Part shown: piece by piece, positions 1 to 6,185 of the stretch
Layout of the letters: each line of letters opens with the position of its first letter
How positions within the stretch are numbered: position 1 is the first letter of the stretch
NCBI GenBank assembly: GCA_019416285.1
Contig: DXXM01000053.1
Span: 1 to 11,770 of the forward strand
Reading direction: 5' to 3'
Origin: Bacteroidales bacterium
GTDB lineage: Bacteria > Bacteroidota > Bacteroidia > Bacteroidales > Muribaculaceae
Length of the DNA stretch: 11,770 nucleotides
Made by a program: the position numbers and the translations under genes
The notes under the pieces: model-generated
Told to the model about the DNA's origin: nothing
The model's input: the letters and a program-made list of their open reading frames with translations, nothing else
Databases searched by the model: none

Positions 1-9
1 CTTTTCTGA

Positions 10-74
10 TTCCCTCCAAATTTTTCATGATGTTTTAACAGAAATTTAACATTTAGTTTAGATTTTGGAGGGAA
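10..74. repeat. 11-bp perfect inverted repeat around an AT-rich core
   Basis: TTCCCTCCAAA at 10-20 is the exact reverse complement of TTTGGAGGGAA at 64-74, with 43 nt of AT-rich DNA between. A shorter inverted pair ATGTT/AACAT lies inside. There is no GC-rich stem followed by a T run, so it does not look like a standard terminator. It could be a small mobile-element remnant, a protein site or a weak stem-loop; the sequence alone does not decide. Confidence 0.5.
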
Positions 75-81
75 ACACATT

Positions 82-123
82 ATTATAAAAAATATGGAGG
101 AGATTATAATAAATATGGAGGAG
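82..123. repeat. Tandem 21-bp direct repeat (two copies)
   Basis: Positions 82-102 and 103-123 are 21-bp copies differing at one base (A89 versus T110). Both end in AAATATGGAGGAG. They abut the 9-nt array that starts at 123. Tandem copies this similar suggest recent duplication, probably by replication slippage. Confidence 0.85.
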
Positions 124-194
124 GGTCTTTAGGGGCTTTAAGGTCATTAGGGTCTTTAGGGAGAATAGGAGGTATAGGAGCAATAGGGGTTATA
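123..194. repeat. Array of eight 9-nt degenerate tandem units
   Basis: The stretch divides without remainder into eight 9-nt units: GGGTCTTTA, GGGGCTTTA, AGGTCATTA, GGGTCTTTA, GGGAGAATA, GGAGGTATA, GGAGCAATA, GGGGTTATA. The loose consensus is GGGNNNNTA. Units 1 and 4 are identical; the last four share an AT-ending second half. The 9-nt period makes a Gly-X-X-like pattern in one plus frame and Pro-rich strings on the minus strand, but no start codon precedes the array in that plus frame. I read it as a noncoding minisatellite. Confidence 0.8.
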
Positions 195-209
195 GAGATG
201 ACTGAGGAC

Positions 210-300
210 GAAAGAAAGGAGAAAAGAAAGAAAAGGAAGGAAGGGAGGGAAGGAGGAGAGGGAGGAAATAAAGAGAAAAAGAAAGAGCAGGAAGAAAAAG
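210..300. other. 91-nt purine tract
   Basis: On the plus strand 89 of 91 bases are A or G; the only interruptions are T269 and C288, and 210-268 is an unbroken run of 59 purines. It continues directly from the 9-nt array. Tracts like this can form triplex DNA and, in the G-rich middle part (about 243-263), possibly two-layer G-quadruplexes. It ends about 90 nt before the glmS promoter. No coding role is supported. Confidence 0.85.
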
Positions 301-392
301 CAGGATTTTCCAATCCGGGATTTCGGTTCTGAGGGGGCTATACTAAAAAATCTCGATGCTATCATAGAAAAAACCTTAAAAAGATGTCAGCG

Positions 393-424
393 TTGGGAAA
401 ATAGGACAATTTTTAGTATCTTTG
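393..424 (+). promoter_or_regulatory. Bacteroidota-type promoter for the glmS leader and glmS
   Basis: The -33 element TTG is at 393-395 and the -7 element TATCTTTG at 417-424 matches TAnnTTTG exactly, with 21 nt between. That is the expected arrangement for the Bacteroidota primary sigma factor. Transcription would begin near 430, giving a leader of about 160 nt before glmS that starts just ahead of the small ORF at 445. Confidence 0.75.
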
Positions 425-444
425 CAAAATATTTGAGGAGATTC

Positions 445-489
445 ATGAATTTCAGTTCATCGAGACTTCACATACGCTATTATTATTAA
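445..489 (+). CDS. Putative 14-residue leader peptide upstream of glmS
   Basis: This tiny ORF reads MNFSSSRLHIRYYY and stops at TAA. It begins about 15 nt after the predicted transcription start and is preceded by GAGGAG at 435-440, four bases before the ATG. Such a strong Shine-Dalgarno-like sequence is notable because Bacteroidota genes mostly lack one, and glmS itself has only an A-rich stretch before its ATG. The peptide ends in Arg followed by three identical Tyr codons, the kind of codon run or nascent-chain sequence seen in leaders that stall ribosomes. Its stop lies 99 nt before the glmS start, and alternative hairpins fill the gap. Translation and a role in controlling glmS are inference; no family assignment is made. 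Confidence 0.5.
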   Translation: MNFSSSRLHIRYYY

Positions 490-501
490 TGTTCTTAATC
501 T

Positions 502-553
502 CAGATCCGGTTATTAAATCTACTGTCGACAGGACCAAGTTGAATCCGGTCTG
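502..553 (+). promoter_or_regulatory. Leader RNA with competing hairpins before glmS
   Basis: CAGATCCGG (502-510) can pair with CCGGTCTG (546-553) through eight base pairs with T506 bulged. The same right arm can instead pair with CAGGACC (530-536, one bulged G). A palindrome CTGTCGACAG (523-532) sits between. These foldings exclude one another, as in attenuators. No T run follows the right arm, so an intrinsic terminator is not evident; any control would more likely act on glmS translation or RNA stability. The pairing potential is seen; the regulatory role is inferred. Confidence 0.35.
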
Positions 554-588
554 CCAAAAACACGACTTAATTTAACAAAAGAGACTTT

Positions 589-2436
589 ATGTGCGGAATT
601 GTTGGTTATCTCGGCTCAAACGCAGCCTATGACATACTAATACAGGGCCTCAAGCGCCTTGAGTATCGCGGTTATGACAGCGCAGGTGTTGCACTCGTCG
701 ACTGCGACGGTAAATTGCATATCCACAAGTCCCAGGGTAAGGTATCGAATCTTGAGCAGGTATCGCAGACCGGCTCAAGCGAGGGAAGCCTCGGTATAGC
801 CCACACACGCTGGGCCACCCACGGCGAACCGAGCGATGTCAACGCCCATCCTCACATGTCGCAGAGCGGCATGATCGCACTCGTCCACAACGGCACTATC
901 GAGAACTACGCTGTTCTGAAAAAGGTGCTGATGGACCACGGCTATGAATTCAAGAGCGAGACCGACACGGAAGTGCTCGTACAGCTTATTGAATATATCA
1001 AACTCACATCCTCCTGCACACTTCTCGAAGCAGTGCGCGAGGCTCTTCTCCAGGTAGAGGGAGCATATGCGATAGCGGTCGTCGAGCAGGGCGACCCCGA
1101 CACGATGATTGTGGCCCGCAAGAGCTCCCCGCTGGTAATCGGCGTGGGCGACGGCGAGACTTTCATCGCCTCTGACGCTACTCCCATCGTGGGCTACACC
1201 GACAAGGTGATATATCTGAAGGACAACGAAATCGGTGTGATTCGCCGCGGCGAGCCCGTACAGGTAATTTCGCTGTCAAACAACCAGCCCTCGACCATCA
1301 ACATCCAGAAACTCAAACTCTCGCTCGCGCAGCTTGAGAAGGGCGGCTACGACACCTTCATGCTCAAGGAAATCTTCGAGCAGCCTTCGACACTGCGCGA
1401 CTGTCTGCGCGGCCGCATCGTCGACAAGTGCTCGCGCGTGGTCCTCTCCGGTGTGGAGCTCAACAAGGAGCGTTTCATGAACGCCGAGCGCATCACCCTC
1501 GTGGCCTGCGGAACCTCATGGCACGCCGCCCTCATCGGCAAGCGTCTCATCCAGGATTTCTGCCAGATACCCGTGGAGGTGGAATATGCGTCGGAGTTCC
1601 GCTACGGCAACCCCGTGCTCAACGAGAAGGACATCGTAATCTCCATCAGCCAGTCAGGTGAGACGGCCGACACCCTCGCCGCCATACAGCTCGCACACGA
1701 GAAAGGCGCGTTTGTCTACGGTATCTGCAACGTAGTGGGCGCATCCATCCCCCGCAACACCGACTCCGGCACATACATCCACGTCGGCCCCGAAATCGGC
1801 GTGGCCTCGACCAAGGCTTTCACCGGCCAGGTGACAGTGCTCACGCTTCTCGCCCTCTCCGTGGCTCAGCTCCGCGGCACAGTCGACGCCAACACACTCC
1901 ACGAGATTCTCACCGCGCTCGACAAGATGCCCGAGACAATCAAGGAGGCCCTCAAGGTCGACGAAGAGATCAAGAAACTCTCGCGCATCTTCGCCTACGC
2001 CCACAATTTCCTCTACCTCGGCCGCGGCTACAACTACCCCACCGCTCTCGAAGGCGCCCTGAAGCTCAAGGAAATTTCCTATATCCACGCCGAGGGTTAT
2101 CCCGCAGCGGAGATGAAACACGGTCCCATCGCGCTCATCGACCATGAGATGCCGAGCGTGATTATCGCGCCCAGCGATTCGCTCTACGACAAAATCATCT
2201 CCAACGTCCAGCAGGTGAAGTCGCGCGGTGGCGCTGTAGTGGCCATCGTGTCGAAAGGCAACAAGGCGATGAACGACATTGCCGACTTCTGCATCGAGAT
2301 TCCGGAAGTGCCCGAATGTCTGACCCCGATTGTGGCCTCGATTCCCCTCCAGCTTCTCGCCTACTACATCGCTGTCAACAAGGGCAAGGACGTGGACCAG
2401 CCCCGCAACCTCGCCAAGTCAGTGACTGTCGAGTAA
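589..2436 (+). CDS. glmS: Glutamine--fructose-6-phosphate aminotransferase (isomerizing)
   Basis: A 615-residue cytoplasmic enzyme that makes glucosamine-6-phosphate from fructose-6-phosphate and glutamine, the committed step to UDP-GlcNAc for peptidoglycan and lipopolysaccharide. The N-terminal class II glutamine amidotransferase domain (about 2-220) begins MCGIVGYLG, so Cys2 is exposed as nucleophile once Met is removed; HTRWATHG (72-79) and NGTIENY (101-107) bind glutamine. Two SIS domains follow, with CGTS (307-310) and SQSGET (354-359) for sugar phosphate. Glu495, His511 and Lys610 correspond to E. coli Glu488, His504 and Lys603, and the tail NLAKSVTVE is the family ending. The length is normal and full. 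The ATG at 589 is fixed by the Cys2 requirement. It has its own promoter and leader and a terminator just downstream, so it appears monocistronic apart from the small leader ORF. Confidence 0.98.
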   Translation: MCGIVGYLGSNAAYDILIQGLKRLEYRGYDSAGVALVDCDGKLHIHKSQGKVSNLEQVSQTGSSEGSLGIAHTRWATHGEPSDVNAHPHMSQSGMIALVHNGTIENYAVLKKVLMDHGYEFKSETDTEVLVQLIEYIKLTSSCTLLEAVREALLQVEGAYAIAVVEQGDPDTMIVARKSSPLVIGVGDGETFIASDATPIVGYTDKVIYLKDNEIGVIRRGEPVQVISLSNNQPSTINIQKLKLSLAQLEKGGYDTFMLKEIFEQPSTLRDCLRGRIVDKCSRVVLSGVELNKERFMNAERITLVACGTSWHAALIGKRLIQDFCQIPVEVEYASEFRYGNPVLNEKDIVISISQSGETADTLAAIQLAHEKGAFVYGICNVVGASIPRNTDSGTYIHVGPEIGVASTKAFTGQVTVLTLLALSVAQLRGTVDANTLHEILTALDKMPETIKEALKVDEEIKKLSRIFAYAHNFLYLGRGYNYPTALEGALKLKEISYIHAEGYPAAEMKHGPIALIDHEMPSVIIAPSDSLYDKIISNVQQVKSRGGAVVAIVSKGNKAMNDIADFCIEIPEVPECLTPIVASIPLQLLAYYIAVNKGKDVDQPRNLAKSVTVE

Positions 2437-2484
2437 ATCCTGCAGAAAAATCAGACTGCAAGATACCCTATATAATCCCCATAC

Positions 2485-2513
2485 GCCTCCGGAACCGCTC
2501 CGGAGGCTTTTTT
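2485..2513 (+). terminator. Intrinsic terminator of glmS
   Basis: GCCTCCGGA (2485-2493) and TCCGGAGGC (2499-2507) form a perfect 9-bp GC-rich stem around a 5-nt loop, followed at once by six T residues (2508-2513). It lies 49 nt after the glmS stop, and separates glmS from rubrerythrin. Confidence 0.92.
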
Positions 2514-2551
2514 ATGCGTGCACGTCAACCATTTATATGTTATGGTGTTTA

Positions 2552-2559
2552 TACTTTAC
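2552..2559 (+). promoter_or_regulatory. Possible -7 element for rubrerythrin
   Basis: TACTTTAC fits TAnnTTTG except for the last base and lies 32 nt before the rubrerythrin ATG. No convincing TTG is seen at the -33 distance. A promoter is expected here because a strong terminator precedes, but this exact site is uncertain. Confidence 0.25.
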
Positions 2560-2591
2560 ATAGACAATTCAACTTAATCAACATAAACACT

Positions 2592-3176
2592 ATGGCAAAA
2601 AAGAGCATCAAGGGCACCAAGACCGAAAAAAATCTGGCAATAGCTTACATGGCCGAATCGGGAGCATATTCCCGCTATACATATTACGCACAGCAGGCTG
2701 ACAAGGAAAATTATTACCCAATCGGCGAAATTTTCCGCCAGACGGCTGCCAATGAGCTTCACCACGGCAAAGTTTTCTTCAAATTGCTCGAGGGAGGTTC
2801 GTTTGACATCACAATCGGCGTGGACGCCGGAGTAATCGGCGATACAGCCTCGAACCTCGCCACCGCCGCCAAGGAGGAGCTTGCCGAAGGAGTGGAGCTC
2901 TACACGGCCTCCGCCAAAGTTGCCGACGAGGAAGGTTTCCCCGAAATCGCCAGCCATTTCCGCGCAATCGCCGAAATCGAGAAGCGTCACCACGAGCGTT
3001 TCACCGCCTATCTCAAGCAGGTACAGGAAGGAACAGTATGGAAACGTGAGAAACCTATCACATGGCAGTGTCTCGTGTGCGGCTATCAGGTAGTAGGCAC
3101 AGAGCCCCCGGCTGTATGCCCCGCATGCGACCATCCCTATCAGCACTATATCGCCCTTGATATGGACGAACTCTGA
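2592..3176 (+). CDS. rbr: Rubrerythrin
   Basis: A 194-residue non-heme iron protein that reduces hydrogen peroxide in the cytoplasm of anaerobes, taking electrons through its rubredoxin centre. The N-terminal ferritin-like four-helix domain (about 8-145) carries the diiron ligands: Glu22, Glu55-x-x-His58, Glu96/Glu99 and Glu130-x-x-His133. The C-terminal rubredoxin-like domain (about 155-194) has CLVCG (Cys160, Cys163) and CPAC (Cys176, Cys179) to hold one iron. The order and length match classical rubrerythrin. The reading frame stays open upstream to 2316, but that extension would run through the glmS terminator and the end of glmS; the ATG at 2592 gives MAKKSIKGTKTEKNL, the usual N-terminus. 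It is a single-gene unit between two terminators. The ligand assignments come from family knowledge applied by eye. Confidence 0.96.
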   Translation: MAKKSIKGTKTEKNLAIAYMAESGAYSRYTYYAQQADKENYYPIGEIFRQTAANELHHGKVFFKLLEGGSFDITIGVDAGVIGDTASNLATAAKEELAEGVELYTASAKVADEEGFPEIASHFRAIAEIEKRHHERFTAYLKQVQEGTVWKREKPITWQCLVCGYQVVGTEPPAVCPACDHPYQHYIALDMDEL

Positions 3177-3216
3177 TTGGATTAAGGTTTAGGTTTAAAG
3201 TTTAGATAATACACAG

Positions 3217-3256
3217 AGACAGGCCGCGGCTTTTTCGAGCCACGGCCTGTCTTTTT
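3217..3256 (+). terminator. Terminator of rubrerythrin, perhaps bidirectional
   Basis: Arms 3217-3231 and 3238-3252 form a 15-bp stem with one C-A mismatch (3227/3242) and a 6-nt loop, followed by a T run (3252-3256), 40 nt after the rubrerythrin stop. On the opposite strand the mismatch becomes a G-U wobble, so minus-strand RNA coming from uxuB also folds well, but there no U run follows. It sits between two convergent units. Confidence 0.88.
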
Positions 3257-3292
3257 CTGCTTTATCAGGGATGTTGTAAAATCCGATGGGCA

Positions 3293-3318
3293 GTAGGGAC
3301 GTTTGTTAAAACGCCCAC
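3293..3318. repeat. Degenerate GTAGGGACG-type palindrome
   Basis: The element starts GTAGGGACG and ends in CGCCCAC. A stem CGTTT/AAACG around GTTA is continued by GGG/CCC with a bulged A. Its left arm is identical over nine bases to that of the perfect palindrome at 9782-9809; the right arm has drifted. It lies 17 bp beyond the uxuB stop codon and could act as its transcript-end hairpin. Confidence 0.5.
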
Positions 3319-3334
3319 AGCAGCAATTCCTTTT

Positions 3335-4147
3335 TTACATTGCGAAAGCGTTGAAGCCGCCGTCGACCACGGCTACTGTGCCGGTGACGAAGCTCGAAGC
3401 ATCGGAAATGAGATACTGGATGGTGCCGCAAAGCTCTTCGGGATTACCGAAACGGCCGAAGGGTGTCTGACGGATTACGGCCGCGCCACGGGCTGTGAGT
3501 GAGCCGTCGGGATTGGTGAGAAGCGCGCGGTTCTGGTTGGTCACGAAGAAGCCGGGAGCGATGGCGTTGACACGGATGCCGGAAGTGAACTTGGCGGCTA
3601 CCTCGGTTGCGAGGAAGGCGGTGAAGTTGGAGATACCGGCTTTGGCTGCGGCATAGCCCATCACGCGGGTGATGGGACGGAAGGCTGCCATCGACGAAAA
3701 GTTGACAATCGAGCCCTTGCCTGCCTTGACCATCGGACGGAGGAATACCTGGGTGGGGATTACGGTGCCGGTGAGGTTAAGGTCGAGCACTTTCTGAAAA
3801 GCGTCGATTTTGACATCGAAGAAATTTCCCTCGGGAGCGATGACCGCACCGGCCATATTGCCGCCGGCGGCGTTGAGCAGGGCGTCGACACGGCCGTATT
3901 TCTCCATGATGGCGTCGCAGTTGGCCTGCACCACCTCGGCATTCATCACGTCAGTGACGAGGAACATCGCCTCGCCTCCCTTGGCCTTGATAGCGTTGAC
4001 AATCTCGTCGCCCTCTTCCTGACGGCGGCCGAGAATCACGATTTTAGCGCCCTGTGTGGCGAGATACTCGCCTATGCAGCGTCCGAGGACGCCGGTGCCG
4101 CCGGTGATGACGACAACCTGGTCTTTTACTGAAAAAAGTTCGTTCAT
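3335..4147 (-). CDS. uxuB: SDR-family D-mannonate oxidoreductase (fructuronate reductase)
   Basis: A 270-residue classical short-chain dehydrogenase, likely interconverting D-fructuronate and D-mannonate with NAD(P)H in the hexuronate pathway. The nucleotide-binding TGGTGVLG lies at 15-22, Asp66-Val67 follows beta strand 3, NAAGG is at 92-96, and the catalytic set is Asn124, Ser152, Tyr165 and Lys169 (Tyr-x-x-x-Lys). The segment LNLTGTVIPTQVF resembles the SDR-type UxuB of Bacillus subtilis rather than the long mannitol-dehydrogenase-type UxuB of E. coli. Placement directly behind uxuA supports the substrate; by sequence alone another sugar-acid dehydrogenase is possible. I chose the ATG at 4147: earlier starts (TTG at 4198, ATG at 4195) overlap the end of uxuA and add 16-17 residues outside the fold. 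The gap to uxuA is 31 nt, so co-transcription is likely. Confidence 0.85.
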   Translation of the reverse strand: MNELFSVKDQVVVITGGTGVLGRCIGEYLATQGAKIVILGRRQEEGDEIVNAIKAKGGEAMFLVTDVMNAEVVQANCDAIMEKYGRVDALLNAAGGNMAGAVIAPEGNFFDVKIDAFQKVLDLNLTGTVIPTQVFLRPMVKAGKGSIVNFSSMAAFRPITRVMGYAAAKAGISNFTAFLATEVAAKFTSGIRVNAIAPGFFVTNQNRALLTNPDGSLTARGAAVIRQTPFGRFGNPEELCGTIQYLISDASSFVTGTVAVVDGGFNAFAM

Positions 4148-4178
4148 TTTATTCTGGAAACGTGTATCTGTGTTATTT

Positions 4179-5342
4179 TCAATTCTTCTCGGCATCAATG
4201 GTGGCCATGATACCCGACACCATTCCGAGAGCGAGCATGCGGCCGTGGAATGAATAGCCGGCGTTGTAGCCCATCTTCTCGTCGCCGAGCATCAGCGGAG
4301 CGTGGTCAACGCGCATGGGCACTCCGGGGCGCTTCTCCTCGAAGGTGCGCACCACGTCGATGAGGCGCGGGTCGAGGTGGGTCGACTCCTTGAAGTCGCC
4401 GTTGGGCATCACGTTGCAGATGCGTGCGTGGACGAAGTGGGTGCGGTCGGCATACTTCTTAGCCAGTTCAGGCACATTGTTGTGGGCGCCGGCGCTGAGA
4501 GAGCCCGCGCAGAATGTGAGGCCGTTGTGGGGGTTGGGAACGGCGTCGAGGAAAGCCTTGATGTCGGCGTCGCAGGTGACGATGCGCGGCAGCCCGAGAA
4601 TCTGCAGCGGGGGATCGTCGGGGTGTACACACATGTTGATGTCGTACTCGTCGCAGACGGGCATGATGGCTTCGAGGAAATATTTCATATTCTCGCGGAG
4701 CTGGTCGGCGTCGATGCCGTCGTAGAGCGCAAGGAGTTCACGGAACTTCTGCACGGGGTCGAGGTCGTTTTCAGAGATATTTCCGTTGACGAATCCCTGG
4801 GTCTTGACGATGATGTTCTCCACGAGACGCTTCTCGGCCTCGGCGTCCATCTTCGGCTTGAGCTCCTCGACGCGGGCGAGAGTTGCGGCGTCGTAATCCT
4901 TCTCGGCGCCTTCGCGCTTGAGAATGTAGATGTCGAAATAGGCAAACTCCGCGCGGTTGAAGTAGAGATTCGATGTACCGTCGGGGTTGGGATACTCAAG
5001 GTCGGTGCGTGCCCAGTCGAGGACAGGCATGAAGTTGTAGCAGATGGTCTTTACTCCGGCCTTGCCGAGATTGCGGAGCGATTCCTTATAGTTCTCGATG
5101 AGCCGGTCGCGGTCAGGACCGGCATATTTGATGGATTCGGAGACGGGCAGACTCTCGACCACGCTCCAGCGCAAACCCTCCTTCTCAATGAAGTTTTTCA
5201 TCTTCTCAACCTCTTCGAGCGACCACACCTCGCCGTTGGGGATGTGGTGGAGAGCGGTGACAATGCCTTCGACACCTATCTCGCGGAGCATGCGGAGAGT
5301 GATTTTATCGTTGGGGCCAAACCAACGCCATGTTTTTTCCAT
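4179..5342 (-). CDS. uxuA: Mannonate dehydratase
   Basis: A 387-residue cytoplasmic enzyme that removes water from D-mannonate to give 2-keto-3-deoxy-D-gluconate. It is a TIM-barrel enzyme needing Fe2+ or Mn2+. The N-terminus MEKTWRWFGPND and the following ALHHIPNGEVW (30-40) are hallmark sequence. Candidate metal and active-site segments are MCVHPDDPP (His240), FCAGSLSAG (Cys278), FVHARICN (His305) and RVDHAP (Asp346); the ligand assignment is by analogy with known ManD/UxuA proteins. The length is near the family norm and no frame break is seen. It lies between eda (126 nt upstream, with a strong hairpin in the gap) and uxuB (31 nt downstream). No separate promoter is evident in front of it, so it probably shares the eda transcript. 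Confidence 0.96.
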   Translation of the reverse strand: MEKTWRWFGPNDKITLRMLREIGVEGIVTALHHIPNGEVWSLEEVEKMKNFIEKEGLRWSVVESLPVSESIKYAGPDRDRLIENYKESLRNLGKAGVKTICYNFMPVLDWARTDLEYPNPDGTSNLYFNRAEFAYFDIYILKREGAEKDYDAATLARVEELKPKMDAEAEKRLVENIIVKTQGFVNGNISENDLDPVQKFRELLALYDGIDADQLRENMKYFLEAIMPVCDEYDINMCVHPDDPPLQILGLPRIVTCDADIKAFLDAVPNPHNGLTFCAGSLSAGAHNNVPELAKKYADRTHFVHARICNVMPNGDFKESTHLDPRLIDVVRTFEEKRPGVPMRVDHAPLMLGDEKMGYNAGYSFHGRMLALGMVSGIMATIDAEKN

Positions 5343-5386
5343 GCTAAGTTTCTGTTTTTGACGTGAGTATGAATGTGATGATAAAG

Positions 5387-5439
5387 GAAGGCGCAGGGGG
5401 CGCGACTAAGCTAATAGCCAGCGGCCCGACTGCGCCTTC
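5387..5439 (-). other. Intercistronic hairpin between eda and uxuA
   Basis: A perfect 10-bp stem, GAAGGCGCAG (5387-5396) with CTGCGCCTTC (5430-5439), encloses a 33-nt segment that can pair further (GGGC/GCCC and an inner AGCTAATAGC-type loop). Neither side carries a T run, so full termination is unlikely. In a shared eda-uxuA-uxuB mRNA it would sit 29 nt after the eda stop and 44 nt before the uxuA start, where it could protect an RNA end or lower downstream expression. The function is inferred. Confidence 0.6.
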
Positions 5440-5468
5440 TGTCATGTCTTTTAGCCGATATTCAGGGA

Positions 5469-6137
5469 TTACTTGCGGGCCTCAGCTACATAAGAGAGAG
5501 CTTCGCGGCACTTGTCGGTGACAAACTGCCAGTCCTGAGCGGCCACGCGGTCTTTCGGGAAGAGTTTGGAACCCATGCCGACGCACCATACACCGGCCTT
5601 GATCCAGCTTTCGATGTTCTCCTTGGTGGGCTCTACGCCGCCGGTGACCATGAGCTTGCTCCAGGGCATGGGAGCAAGAAGGCCCTTGACGAGCTTGGTG
5701 CCGAGCACATCGCCGGGGAAAATCTTGCAGAGGTCACATCCGAGCTGCTGTGCAGCACCGACTTCGCTCACCGAGCCGCAGCCGGGAGTGTAGGGGACGA
5801 GACGACGGTTGCAGATAGCGGCGATTTCGGGGTTGAAGAGCGGGCCGACCACGAAGCAGGCGCCGAGCTGGATATACAGAGCGGCTGTGGCGGGATCCAC
5901 TACAGAACCTACGCCCATTGCCATTTCGGGGCACTCTTTTGCAGCGAACTTAACCACTTCGGCGAATACCTCATGAGCAAAGTCGCCGCGGTTGGTGAAC
6001 TCAAAAGCACGCACACCGCCGTCATAGCAAGCCTTCACAACCTGCTTGGCCACCTCTGCATCCTTGTGGTAGAACACAGGAACCATACCGGTCTCACCCA
6101 TCTTAGTGAGCACTGCGATTTTATCAAATTTTGCCAT
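5469..6137 (-). CDS. eda: KDPG/KHG aldolase (2-keto-3-deoxy-6-phosphogluconate aldolase)
   Basis: A 222-residue class I aldolase that splits 2-keto-3-deoxy-6-phosphogluconate into pyruvate and glyceraldehyde-3-phosphate, the last step of hexuronate breakdown and of the Entner-Doudoroff route. The Schiff-base Lys is Lys138 in CKIFPG, and Glu46 in FEFTNR matches the catalytic Glu of the E. coli enzyme. The loop GVGSVVDPA (75-83), YTPGCGSVSEV (116-126) and the phosphate-binding TGG (165-168 region) fit the family. The length is slightly above E. coli Eda (about 213). The ATG at 6137 gives MAKFDKIAVL, and there is a good -7 element about 50 nt upstream. It is the first gene of the minus-strand cluster followed by uxuA and uxuB. 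4-hydroxy-2-oxoglutarate may be a second substrate, as in relatives. Confidence 0.95.
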   Translation of the reverse strand: MAKFDKIAVLTKMGETGMVPVFYHKDAEVAKQVVKACYDGGVRAFEFTNRGDFAHEVFAEVVKFAAKECPEMAMGVGSVVDPATAALYIQLGACFVVGPLFNPEIAAICNRRLVPYTPGCGSVSEVGAAQQLGCDLCKIFPGDVLGTKLVKGLLAPMPWSKLMVTGGVEPTKENIESWIKAGVWCVGMGSKLFPKDRVAAQDWQFVTDKCREALSYVAEARK

Positions 6138-6185
6138 AATTTCGTTTTGGTAAATTTAAGGATAATGTTATTTGTTTGTTTATCG

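Larger units (their letters stand above)
1..392. other. Gene-free, repeat-rich spacer upstream of glmS
   Basis: No convincing coding region is seen on either strand. The open frames here are low-complexity: the minus-strand ones read as Phe/Ser/Pro/Leu strings because they translate the purine tract and the 9-nt repeats, and one of them opens with TTG. From left to right the stretch holds an 11-bp inverted repeat, a tandem 21-bp duplication, eight 9-nt units, a long purine tract, and about 90 nt of ordinary AT-rich DNA leading to the promoter. The gene to the left is outside the window. The composition differs sharply from the surrounding coding DNA. Confidence 0.75.

Noticed and set aside
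94..132. 12-codon ORF MEEIIINMEEGL in the 21-bp repeats
   Set aside because: No promoter or Shine-Dalgarno-like site precedes it; it exists because the repeat unit contains ATGGAGGAG.
198..332. Plus-strand 44-codon Lys/Glu/Arg-rich ORF starting at 198
   Set aside because: Its composition follows directly from the purine tract; there is no ribosome binding site or promoter in front of it.
104..365. Two minus-strand Phe/Ser/Pro/Leu-rich open frames
   Set aside because: They translate the purine tract and 9-nt repeats; one starts with TTG, and neither resembles a signal-anchored or domain-bearing protein.
430..588. glmS ribozyme or riboswitch in the glmS leader
   Set aside because: The leader is only about 160 nt, carries a small ORF, and I do not recognise the ribozyme core; that class is typical of Firmicutes-like genomes. 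A covariance-model search would settle it.
2316..2591. Upstream extension of the rubrerythrin frame
   Set aside because: It would run through the end of glmS and the strong terminator at 2485-2513; the canonical rubrerythrin start is the ATG at 2592.
4302..5366. Plus-strand open frame of 354 codons antisense to uxuA
   Set aside because: uxuA is unmistakable on the minus strand; the antisense product has no recognisable family and no promoter.
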